Under the pieces are notes generated by a model, which worked only from the letters and a program-made list of their open reading frames with translations, had not been told where the DNA came from and did no database searches. DNA of 7,845 nt, taken from Nitrospinota bacterium. Lineage in GTDB: Bacteria > Nitrospinota > Nitrospinia > UBA9942. Every line of letters starts with the position of its first letter. Within the stretch, counting starts at the first letter, position 1. Where the stretch lies: the NCBI GenBank assembly GCA_016200365.1, contig JACQEW010000092.1, forward strand, positions 1-7,845, written 5' to 3'. Of this stretch, positions 1 through 6,142 are shown one piece after another. The translations under genes and the position numbers were made by a program.

Positions 1-50
1 AAATACACTCCGTTGGCACTTGCGAAAGCTTGAGATGAAGCTTGTCGGTA

Positions 51-81
51 AGCCGTGTGCGGGAAAACCGCATGCACGGTT
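51..81 (+). ncRNA. Group II intron domain V (catalytic hairpin)
   Basis: The lower stem pairs AGCCGTG (51-57) with CACGGTT (75-81) and begins with the AGC catalytic triad. A two-base bulge (73-74) precedes an upper stem, TGCGG (58-62) with CCGCA (68-72), capped by a G/A-rich loop containing GAAA. This matches the layout of domain V, the most conserved part of group II introns, which binds the catalytic metal ions. Confidence 0.88.
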
Positions 82-89
82 TGACGAGG

Positions 90-129
90 GGGACAGATGA
101 AATGAACGAAAATTCAGGGAATCTGTCTC
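90..129 (+). ncRNA. Group II intron domain VI (branch-point hairpin)
   Basis: GACAGAT (92-98) pairs perfectly with ATCTGTC (121-127), extended by G90-C129 and a G-T pair. An inner helix TGAA/TTCA (103-106 with 113-116) closes the loop. The position right after domain V fits domain VI, which supplies the branch-point adenosine. I cannot say which unpaired A is the branch point. Confidence 0.75.
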
Positions 130-152
130 TACTCTACTGTCTTTGTGGTAAG

Positions 153-157
153 AGGAG
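153..157 (+). promoter_or_regulatory. Ribosome binding site of purB
   Basis: AGGAG ends 10 bases before the ATG at 168. It supports the 168 start over an upstream in-frame TTG at 42, which lies in the intron. It is downstream of the intron 3' end, so purB keeps its own ribosome site with or without splicing. Confidence 0.75.
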
Positions 158-167
158 AGAAATTATT

Positions 168-1460
168 ATGATAGACCGTTACAGCAGACCTGAGATGGCG
201 AATATATGGACGCTCCGGAATAAATACGAGAAATGGCTTCAGGTTGAGATTGCCGTATGCGAGGCATTGGCTGAAAGAGGGGATATACCAAAGATTGCCC
301 TTGAAAATATTAAGGAGAGGGGAAGGTTTGAGCCTTCCCGCATTGATGAGATAGAAAAGACTGTTAAGCATGATGTCATTGCCTTTCTCACAAATGTTGC
401 AGAGTATGTAGGCGAAGATTCAAGGTATATCCATCTGGGAATGACATCATCCGACCTCCTCGATACATCGCTTGCTATCCAGATGAGAGAGGCGTCGGAT
501 ATAATTTTGAAAGACTTAAATGCCCTTTCCGATGTTTTAAAAAGAAGGGCTTATGAGTTTAAAGATACGGTAATGATAGGGAGGTCGCACGGCATTCATG
601 CAGAGCCTATTACCTTCGGTCTTAAAATAGCCCTCTGGTATGCTGAAACTCAGAGGAATATAAAGAGGATGGAGAGTGCAAGAGAGACCATCGGTTATGG
701 AATGGTATCAGGCGCTGTGGGGACTTTTGCAAATATTGACCCATCGGCAGAGGAGTATGTCTGTAAAAAATTCGGTTTAAAACCAGCGCCTGTATCGAGC
801 CAGATTATCCAGAGGGACAGACATGCGGAATATATGCTCACCTTGTCTTTGATTGCATCTTCCATTGATAAGATTGCAGTGGAATTGAGACATCTCCAGA
901 GGACAGAGGTTCTTGAGGCCGAAGAATATTTTTCATCGGGACAAAAGGGGTCTTCTGCCATGCCTCATAAGAGAAATCCCATAACAGCAGAGCAGTTGTC
1001 GGGATTGGCGAGGGTAGTCAGGGCTAATGCAATTGCAGCAATGGAGAATGTAGCGTTATGGCATGAGAGGGATATAAGCCACTCCTCTGTTGAGAGGGTT
1101 ATAATACCTGACAGCACAATTTTGATAGATTATATGCTAAATAAGCTCACGAATTTAATTGATAAGCTCCTTGTCTATCCCCAGAACATGAAAAAAAATC
1201 TGGATAAAATGGGAGGATTGGTATATTCTGAAAGCATACTATTGGAATTGGTTAAAAGTGGAATTACGCGGGAGGAGGCGTATAAGCTGGTGCAGAGAGT
1301 CTCCATGAAGATGTGGGAGAGGGGAGGGGATTTCAAGGACTTGATTTTGAGCGATAGAGAGATTATGAAGCATATATCTTCTTCTTCTGTTGAAAGGGCA
1401 TTCAGTATAAGCCATCATTTGAAAAATGTAGATTTTATTTTCAAGAGGGTGTTTGGGTAG
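168..1460 (+). CDS. purB: Adenylosuccinate lyase
   Basis: A cytosolic homotetrameric lyase of the fumarase/aspartase superfamily. It releases fumarate twice in purine synthesis: SAICAR to AICAR, and adenylosuccinate to AMP. The 430-residue product has the length of the Bacillus-type enzyme. Family landmarks fall at the numbers used for B. subtilis PurB: His68 (in HDVIAF), His89 (in HLGMTSSD), the catalytic His141 (in GRSHGIHAEP), and the flexible signature loop SSAMPHKRNP at 262-271 carrying the catalytic serine. WHERDISHSS further on and the C-terminal HHLKNVDFIF are also typical. The reading frame is open back to 42, but that extension translates intron sequence. The ATG at 168 has an AGGAG site and gives the family's usual N-terminus, MIDRYSRPEM. 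The TAG stop lies 12 bases before, and in the same frame as, the next gene. Identification is very secure. Confidence 0.97.
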   Translation: MIDRYSRPEMANIWTLRNKYEKWLQVEIAVCEALAERGDIPKIALENIKERGRFEPSRIDEIEKTVKHDVIAFLTNVAEYVGEDSRYIHLGMTSSDLLDTSLAIQMREASDIILKDLNALSDVLKRRAYEFKDTVMIGRSHGIHAEPITFGLKIALWYAETQRNIKRMESARETIGYGMVSGAVGTFANIDPSAEEYVCKKFGLKPAPVSSQIIQRDRHAEYMLTLSLIASSIDKIAVELRHLQRTEVLEAEEYFSSGQKGSSAMPHKRNPITAEQLSGLARVVRANAIAAMENVALWHERDISHSSVERVIIPDSTILIDYMLNKLTNLIDKLLVYPQNMKKNLDKMGGLVYSESILLELVKSGITREEAYKLVQRVSMKMWERGGDFKDLILSDREIMKHISSSSVERAFSISHHLKNVDFIFKRVFG

Positions 1461-1472
1461 ATAAATTTTCAC

Positions 1473-1847
1473 ATGAATTATCAGAAAGCAGATAAGGGGA
1501 CAGCGCTTTTTAAAGAAGGCTCTATAGGAAAAACTCTCTACCTGATTGTAAACGGGAAGGTTGAAATAAAAAAGGAATCCCTGTCGGGAAATCAGACTGT
1601 CCTTGCACAGTATGGAAAGGGTGCATCTATCGGAGAGATGTCTCTTATAGATGAAGCCCCGCGATCTGCTACAGCTACAGTTATTGAGGATACAGAGCTG
1701 CTGATGCTGAATAAGGACAAATTTGATGAAATATTAGAGAGATACCCTGAGATAGGCATCAAGATACTTAAGAATGTTACGAAACAGATAAGCATGAGGT
1801 TGAGGCATACCAGCGGAAGGTTTGCCGATATATTTGATGCAAGATAG
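1473..1847 (+). CDS. Stand-alone cyclic-nucleotide-binding domain protein
   Basis: A 124-residue protein that is almost entirely one cNMP-binding beta-barrel domain (CRP/PKA type). Residues 8-35 form the first strands (FKEGSIGKTLYLIVNGKVEI). The phosphate-binding cassette is GEMSLIDEAPRSATA at 54-68, with Glu55 (ribose contact in the family) and Arg64 (phosphate contact) present, so nucleotide binding is plausible. The C-terminal 30-40 residues look helical. There is no helix-turn-helix, kinase or channel domain, so it is not a CRP-type transcription factor; it may act through a partner. It follows the purB stop by 12 bases in the same frame and has no Shine-Dalgarno sequence, so translational coupling to purB is likely. 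A class I adenylate cyclase lies two genes downstream, making cAMP the likeliest ligand by inference. The ligand and the target remain unknown. Confidence 0.88.
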   Translation: MNYQKADKGTALFKEGSIGKTLYLIVNGKVEIKKESLSGNQTVLAQYGKGASIGEMSLIDEAPRSATATVIEDTELLMLNKDKFDEILERYPEIGIKILKNVTKQISMRLRHTSGRFADIFDAR

Positions 1848-1851
1848 AATG

Positions 1852-1915
1852 GAGTTGATGAGTTGGTGAGTTAATGAGTTGGTGGGTTGACTCATAAACT
1901 CATAAACTCATAAAC
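1852..1915. repeat. Octamer tandem array filling the CNBD-purF spacer
   Basis: Eight consecutive 8-base units. Five are variants of GAGTTGRT (1852-1891) and three are perfect TCATAAAC copies (1892-1915). The two halves are approximate reverse complements, so the array is both tandem and inverted. It starts 4 bases after the CNBD stop. The unit GAGTTGAT is the exact reverse complement of the octamer repeated inside the sigma factor gene at 6469-6500. Confidence 0.9.
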
Positions 1916-1921
1916 TTTTTT
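1854..1921 (+). terminator. Long hairpin followed by T6, terminator-like
   Basis: 1854-1879 pairs with 1890-1915: 22 of 26 positions are Watson-Crick, one is a G-U wobble and three are mismatched, with a 10-base loop. TTTTTT (1916-1921) follows directly, as in an intrinsic terminator. The stem is AT-rich, and the T run ends only 4 bases before the purF ATG, so it may be an attenuator or simply a by-product of the repeat array. Confidence 0.45.
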
Positions 1922-1925
1922 ATCC

Positions 1926-3296
1926 ATGTGTGGAATCTTCGGTATATACGGTCATCCCGAGGCTGCAAATATAGCTTACCTTGGGCTTCATGCCCTTCAG
2001 CACAGGGGGCAGGAGAGCTCGGGGATAGTATCGTCCGATGGGAAATACCTGCATTCAGAGGTGCACATGGGATTGGTGGCGGATGTTTTCTCGCAGGAGC
2101 GTTTGGATAAACTCCCCGGATATATTGCAATTGGACATAACAGGTATTCTACGACAGGGGCAAGTCTCCTTAAAAATGCCCAGCCTATTCTTGTTGATTA
2201 TTCTCGCGGTTCTCTATCTCTGGCTCATAACGGTAATCTTGTCAATGTTTCGTATATCAGGAGCGAGCTTGAGGCTTACGGCTCGATTTTTCGCTCCACT
2301 ATGGATACGGAGGTAATAGTTCATCTAATTGCACAGTCTAAAGAAGACAAGCTGTTGAACAGGGTGGTGGATGCCCTTTCGGTAATCAAGGGTGCCTACT
2401 CGCTTTTAATCATGACCGAGAACGAGCTGATAGGTGTAAGAGATCCTCACGGTTTCAGACCATTATGGCTGGGGAAGCTTAAAGATTCTTATGTAATGGC
2501 ATCGGAGACCTGCACATTTGATTTAATAGAGGCAAAGATCGAGAGGGAAGTTGAGCCGGGGGAGGTTGTAGTTATAAACCGGAATGGAATTCAAAGCTAT
2601 AAGCCCTTCCCCGTTTCAAAGATTGCACAGTGTATATTTGAGTTTATATATTTTGCAAGACCTGACAGTGATATATTCGGAGAGAGTGTAAATTTTATAA
2701 GGCAGGAGTTGGGGAGGCAGCTTGCAAGGGAGACGAAGGTTGATGCCGATATTGTAATTCCTGTTCCCGATTCCGGTGTGCCTGCTTCGCTGGGTTTTTC
2801 TTTAGAAGCCGGTATACCCTTTGAGATGGGGTTAATCAGGAGCCATTATGTCGGAAGGACATTCATTGAGCCTAAAGATGCAATAAGACACTTTGGAGTT
2901 AAACTGAAGCTGAATGCGGTGAAAAAGGTTATCGCTGGAAAGAGGGTTATTGTGATAGACGATTCGATAGTAAGGGGAACTACGAGCAGGAAGATTGTGA
3001 AGATGTTAAGGGATTCCGGGGCTAAAGAGGTTCATGTTCGTATAAGCTCGCCGCCTACGACGCATCCGTGTTTTTACGGTATTGATACGCCGAACCGGAA
3101 GGATTTGATTGCAGCCACCCATACCATAGACGAGATATGCAAGTATCTTACGGCAGACAGCCTTTCTTATTTAAGTATAGAGGGTATGCTGAATATCTTT
3201 AAAGAGACGAGGGATAATTTTTGCACTGCCTGTTTTGACGGGAATTATCCTGTAAAATTTGAAGGGATGGAAGACGCACAACTGGAATTATTTTAG
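1926..3296 (+). CDS. purF: Amidophosphoribosyltransferase
   Basis: This cytosolic enzyme commits PRPP to purine synthesis: PRPP + glutamine + water give 5-phosphoribosylamine, glutamate and PPi. Residues 1 to about 230 form the class II (Ntn) glutamine amidotransferase domain, with the nucleophile Cys2 exposed after Met removal (MCGIFGIYG), HNRYSTTG at 71-78 and HNGNL at 101-105. From about 250 onward is the type I phosphoribosyltransferase domain, with the PRPP loop VIVIDDSIVRGTTSR at 341-355. Cys236, Cys382, Cys433 and Cys436 match the four [4Fe-4S] ligands of the B. subtilis type; E. coli PurF lacks the cluster. Family nucleotide feedback by AMP/GMP is expected. There is no propeptide: Cys2 fixes the ATG at 1926, although no Shine-Dalgarno site precedes it. 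The length of 456 residues is normal. The window holds no other de novo purine genes besides purB. Confidence 0.97.
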   Translation: MCGIFGIYGHPEAANIAYLGLHALQHRGQESSGIVSSDGKYLHSEVHMGLVADVFSQERLDKLPGYIAIGHNRYSTTGASLLKNAQPILVDYSRGSLSLAHNGNLVNVSYIRSELEAYGSIFRSTMDTEVIVHLIAQSKEDKLLNRVVDALSVIKGAYSLLIMTENELIGVRDPHGFRPLWLGKLKDSYVMASETCTFDLIEAKIEREVEPGEVVVINRNGIQSYKPFPVSKIAQCIFEFIYFARPDSDIFGESVNFIRQELGRQLARETKVDADIVIPVPDSGVPASLGFSLEAGIPFEMGLIRSHYVGRTFIEPKDAIRHFGVKLKLNAVKKVIAGKRVIVIDDSIVRGTTSRKIVKMLRDSGAKEVHVRISSPPTTHPCFYGIDTPNRKDLIAATHTIDEICKYLTADSLSYLSIEGMLNIFKETRDNFCTACFDGNYPVKFEGMEDAQLELF

Positions 3297-3380
3297 CGGT
3301 TAGCGGTTAGCGTATAGCGGTTAGAGATTAGGGGTTGGTTTTTACTTAACGCTAATCGCTATACGCTAATCCCTATCTTT
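3296..3380. repeat. Heptamer array and hairpin filling the purF-cyaA spacer
   Basis: Six 7-base units run from 3296 to 3337 (GCGGTTA three times, with GCGTATA, GAGATTA and GGGGTTG). After a T-rich loop, complementary units (TTAACGC, TAATCGC, TATACGC, TAATCCC) run from 3346 to 3373. Segment 3303-3330 pairs with 3346-3373, with an uninterrupted core around TTAGCGTATAGCG and several G-U pairs. The first unit overlaps the purF stop codon, and the array ends 10 bases before the cyaA ATG. No promoter or ribosome site was seen. Confidence 0.9.
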
Positions 3381-3383
3381 AAC

Positions 3384-5363
3384 ATGGAAAAAGAACTTAT
3401 AAAAAATAAGCGGTTATTCAAATTATTTAATACGGAAAAAATAAACAGGGCGATAGGCATATCTCATAAAAAAGGGAAAATAGCCTTTTATGCAGTGCCC
3501 TTTCTCATTCATACAAATTTGAAGGGTTTTCCGGGTTTTCTCGATGCCCCTGAACTGCCGGGAGGAATAAATCTGTTCGAATGGACAGATACAATGAAAT
3601 CGGCGATTAAAGAGCTCTTTCCCGACAGTAAAATATTGGATGAAGGGGCTGCCAGATTATTCCCCTCAAAATATACTGTTGAATCCCTCCTGATTATGGG
3701 AAGCATAGCTTCAATTGCACAGAATGAAAAATCTGACTATGATTACTGGGTATGTATCAATGAGTCCGCTATTTCTCCAAAGGAGCTGGAGTTATTAAAG
3801 AAGAAGCTTAGACTTATAGAAGAGTGGGCAGATAGGCAGGAAACCGAGGTGCATTTTTTTCCTACGGATATTGAAAAGGTTAAAAAATGCGATTTCGGAC
3901 AGAGCGACAAAGAGAGTGCAGGCTCGTCGCAGGGGAGGATACTGAAAGAGGAGTTTTACAGGACATCCATATTTGTCTCGGGGAAGATACCCCTCTGGTG
4001 GATAATGCCGGTGGGCGCATCCAACGATGTATATAATAAATATAAAGAAGGATTGAAGACCTCTATTGACCTCGATTATCAGGGATTTGTTGACCTCGGG
4101 AATCTTGAGAATATACCTGCGGATGAATATTTTGGCGCCGCACTCTGGCAGATGAACAAGGCGATGTCGAGCCCTTATAAGTCGGTTCTCAAGATGGGAC
4201 TGCTTGAGAGCTTTATAGACCCAGGGTATAGCCACGAGATCCTCTGCGATAATATTAAAAAAGGCGTGTTCAGTTCCGCAGATTCGGGTAAATCCTTAGA
4301 TTCGTATCTGATAATGATAGACAGAATACTCGATTACCATAATACCAAGGGAAGAAAGAATGTGGTTGACCTCGTCAGAAAATGTTTTTACATAAAGGCG
4401 GGGGAGAGGATAGAAGCCAGAAGCCAGAAGCCAGAAGCCAGAAAGAAAGAGGCAGGTTACAAAGAAATGGTAATAAGGAGCTATGTCGAAAAGTGGGGGT
4501 GGGGGAATGAGGTTCTGGATGAGCTGAATAATTATCAGGACTGGGGATTTGAAAAGGTATTGAGACTCGGCAATCAGGTGCATTCCTTTATGATAGAGAC
4601 ATATAAAAACCTCACCGATAAGATGAAAAATGAAGCCGATGTAAAGAGAAAGATAAGCGATGTTGACCTTACTGTGCTGGGCAGGAAACTTTTTGCCATT
4701 TATTCTAAAAAGGAAAATAAAGTTGAATATTTAAAAAGGGCATTTGAAGAAGGATTACTCCAGGAGCGTCTGACCTTTAGTGCGGGTATGGATAAAAACA
4801 GGATGCCTGTCTGGAGCCTGTACAGGGGGCAGTTGTCGAAGGAGACGGTAGCTATGGCGAGTGATAAGCTGCTGAAGAGGGGCAATATACTCGACATAAT
4901 AATATGGCTGGTGTATAATAGGCTCTGCGACGAAAAAACCTCTTTTTATCTGATACCCAATCCATTACCAATTTCATTAGCTGAAATACAGACTCTTATT
5001 AAGGACATGCAGGTTTTTTTCCCTCCCATAAACATTGCAGATTTACAGAACGATGCCCTGCTTTCGGCGCCGCGAAAACTGAAGATATTCATAGTTGTGA
5101 ATTTTTTAAGCCAGCGGTGGGTAAAAAAGATAGAGGAGGCAACGATATTTTATGCTACAAGCTGGGGGGAGCTTTTTTGCGAGAATTATAAATCTCAGGA
5201 CGGCATTAAAAAAATATTCAGTTATGTGGCGGAAAATCCGCCTAAGGACCTAACCGATGTATCCAATTATTACAGGGTCTTTATTCCAAAGGGGGAATTT
5301 TCGGAAACCCTCTATAAGGAAATCAATAATATTATTCTGCGGCAGATAAGCTCAACTAAATAA
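3384..5363 (+). CDS. cyaA: Class I adenylate cyclase, short form
   Basis: Makes cAMP from ATP. The 659-residue product aligns by eye with the N-terminal and middle parts of E. coli CyaA (848 residues). Shared blocks are FPGFLDAPELPGGINLF (49-65), the nucleotidyltransferase motif MGSIASIAQNEKSDYDYWVC (105-124) with Gly106-Ser107 and the metal-binding pair Asp118/Asp120, LKEEFYRTSIFVSGK (187-201), and DEYFGAALWQMNKAMSSPYKSVLK (247-270, quoted in part as family hallmark). The WGWGNEVLDEL and YKNL segments also match. The C-terminal part, roughly the last 200 residues of the E. coli enzyme and linked there to glucose/EIIA control, is missing. Residues 344-355 are a repeat-encoded insertion. The ATG at 3384 gives an N-terminus matching the family but has no Shine-Dalgarno site. 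Class I cyclases are mainly known from Gammaproteobacteria, so acquisition by transfer is possible. The nearby CNBD protein may bind the product. Confidence 0.9.
   Translation: MEKELIKNKRLFKLFNTEKINRAIGISHKKGKIAFYAVPFLIHTNLKGFPGFLDAPELPGGINLFEWTDTMKSAIKELFPDSKILDEGAARLFPSKYTVESLLIMGSIASIAQNEKSDYDYWVCINESAISPKELELLKKKLRLIEEWADRQETEVHFFPTDIEKVKKCDFGQSDKESAGSSQGRILKEEFYRTSIFVSGKIPLWWIMPVGASNDVYNKYKEGLKTSIDLDYQGFVDLGNLENIPADEYFGAALWQMNKAMSSPYKSVLKMGLLESFIDPGYSHEILCDNIKKGVFSSADSGKSLDSYLIMIDRILDYHNTKGRKNVVDLVRKCFYIKAGERIEARSQKPEARKKEAGYKEMVIRSYVEKWGWGNEVLDELNNYQDWGFEKVLRLGNQVHSFMIETYKNLTDKMKNEADVKRKISDVDLTVLGRKLFAIYSKKENKVEYLKRAFEEGLLQERLTFSAGMDKNRMPVWSLYRGQLSKETVAMASDKLLKRGNILDIIIWLVYNRLCDEKTSFYLIPNPLPISLAEIQTLIKDMQVFFPPINIADLQNDALLSAPRKLKIFIVVNFLSQRWVKKIEEATIFYATSWGELFCENYKSQDGIKKIFSYVAENPPKDLTDVSNYYRVFIPKGEFSETLYKEINNIILRQISSTK
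4412..4439. repeat. Four AGAAGCC heptamers inside cyaA
   Basis: Four perfect head-to-tail copies of AGAAGCC followed by a partial one (AGAAAG). They translate to EARSQKPEARK (residues 344-354), a charged low-complexity stretch between two blocks that match E. coli CyaA. One unit in the downstream spacer array (AAAGCCA, 5413-5419) differs by a single base from GAAGCCA, a rotation of this unit. Confidence 0.92.
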
Positions 5364-5364
5364 A

Positions 5365-5437
5365 TAGCTTATAGCTTATAGCTTTGAGCTTTGAGCTATA
5401 AGCTAACAGCTAAAAGCCAAAAGCTATAAGCTCAAAG
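5365..5437. repeat. Ten-unit heptamer array ending at the glycosyltransferase start codon
   Basis: Ten contiguous 7-base units plus AAG fill the spacer. Every unit has AGC at positions 2-4: first TAGCTTA twice, then TAGCTTT, GAGCTTT, GAGCTAT, AAGCTAA, CAGCTAA, AAGCCAA, AAGCTAT and AAGCTCA. The last base touches the ATG at 5438. The array also folds back: 5366-5397 pairs with 5401-5432 at 27 of 32 positions around a 3-base loop. It starts one base after the cyaA stop codon. There is no poly-T tail and no clear Shine-Dalgarno sequence. Confidence 0.92.
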
Positions 5438-6142
5438 ATGAAGCTCTCCATAATTATCCCCACCTTAAACGAAGAGTCTTCTATAGAAAAAAATCTTCCA
5501 TTAATAAAAAAAGAGCTATCAGCCGAGATAATAGTAGCTGATGGCGGCAGCAAAGATAAAACCGTAGAGGTTGCAAAAAGATTTACCGAGCTGGTTTCCA
5601 TTTCTGCAGCAGGGAGAGGAATACAGATGAATTCAGGGGCGAGTATTTCCACAGGGGATTGGCTCCTATTTTTACATACCGATTCTATAATATCAGAGTT
5701 GGGAATACAGAGAATGATAGAAGTGATGCGAAATGAGAATCCCCCCTTTTTTAAAGGTGGGCAAAGGGGGGTTATAGGAGGTGCGTTCAGACTCAAAATA
5801 GACTCAGATAGAATCTCCCTTAAAATTATATCTTCTATAGCTAATATAAGGTCAAGGTTTTTTAATATTGCCTACGGTGATCAGGGGATATTTGTAAAGA
5901 GGGATATATTCTATAAGATTGGCGGATACCCTCATATACCTATTATGGAAGATGTTGAATTTGTGATGAAGTTAAAAAAAAGGGGGAAATTTGTTATACT
6001 ACCTGACTATATTACCGTATCGTCAAGGAGATGGGATAAAGAAGGTGTAGTTTACTGTACTTTAAGAAACTGGATTCTCATCTTGCTTTATTTTATGGGA
6101 ATTTCACCGCATAAATTGAAGGGCTGGTATAGTCCCCCTTAA
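5438..6142 (+). CDS. Family 2 glycosyltransferase, TIGR04283 type
   Basis: A GT-A fold glycosyltransferase of the TIGR04283 family (named for arsenosugar biosynthesis, also called rSAM/selenodomain-associated transferase 2). The sugar and acceptor here are unknown. Visible motifs: SIIIPTLNEE (4-13) at the nucleotide-binding N-terminus, ADGGSKDKT (34-42), the GRGIQMNSGA family motif (59-68), FLHTDS (78-83) as the DXD-like metal site, GAFRLKID (115-122), YGDQGIFV (146-153), the catalytic-region MEDVE (170-174), and SSRRWDKEG (195-203). A C-terminal hydrophobic stretch near 211-222 could touch the membrane. Residues 101-112 (NPPFFKGGQRGV) are a repeat-encoded insertion just before GAFRLKID. The stop codon lies in a second C/G-tract palindrome, giving the tail YSPP. 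The usual partners of this family (a TIGR04282 transferase, radical SAM enzymes) are not in the window. The start directly follows the heptamer array. Confidence 0.92.
   Translation: MKLSIIIPTLNEESSIEKNLPLIKKELSAEIIVADGGSKDKTVEVAKRFTELVSISAAGRGIQMNSGASISTGDWLLFLHTDSIISELGIQRMIEVMRNENPPFFKGGQRGVIGGAFRLKIDSDRISLKIISSIANIRSRFFNIAYGDQGIFVKRDIFYKIGGYPHIPIMEDVEFVMKLKKRGKFVILPDYITVSSRRWDKEGVVYCTLRNWILILLYFMGISPHKLKGWYSPP
5741..5771. repeat. C6T3/A3G6 palindrome inside the glycosyltransferase gene
   Basis: CCCCCCTTT (5741-5749) is the perfect reverse complement of AAAGGGGGG (5763-5771), with a 13-base loop. It encodes PPFFKGGQRG, the type of peptide that dispersed C/G-tract repeats are known to insert in bacterial proteins. 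It lies between conserved blocks of the enzyme and keeps the frame open. Confidence 0.85.

Larger units (their letters stand above)
1..137 (+). mobile_element. Group II intron, 3' end only (domains V and VI)
   Basis: This is the 3' tail of a self-splicing group II intron; its 5' part and any reverse transcriptase/maturase lie upstream of the window. It is recognised from a domain V hairpin at 51-81 followed by a domain VI hairpin at about 90-129 and a pyrimidine-rich end. A short AAGCTT...AAGCTT hairpin (26-31 with 38-43) just before domain V may be the end of domain IV. The 3' splice site is not certain: bacterial group II introns end in AY, and the plausible sites are the TAC ending at 132 or the TAC ending at 137. 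The intron lies in the transcribed direction of purB, about 30 bases before its start codon. Its structural class cannot be assigned without the rest of the intron. Confidence 0.85.

Noticed and set aside
42..167. In-frame 42-residue N-terminal extension of PurB from a TTG at 42
   Set aside because: It translates group II intron domains V and VI; the ATG at 168 has a ribosome site and gives the standard PurB N-terminus and residue numbering.
1473..1847. CRP/FNR-type transcription factor
   Set aside because: The protein ends about 55 residues after the phosphate-binding cassette, with no room for or trace of a helix-turn-helix domain.
1852..1915. CRISPR array
   Set aside because: Units are 8 bases and contiguous, with no 30-base direct repeats or unique spacers; the same holds for the heptamer arrays at 3296-3380 and 5365-5437.
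1926..2316. Overlapping plus-strand frames at 1928-2110 and 2038-2316
   Set aside because: They lie wholly inside the conserved glutaminase domain of purF in other frames and have no supporting signals.
3795..4235. 146-residue open frame on the minus strand inside cyaA
   Set aside because: It lies fully opposite well-conserved cyclase motifs, its composition is not protein-like, and it has no start signals.
5410..5796. 128-residue open frame on the minus strand over the glycosyltransferase start
   Set aside because: It is opposite a confidently identified gene and includes translated repeat arrays; a shadow frame.
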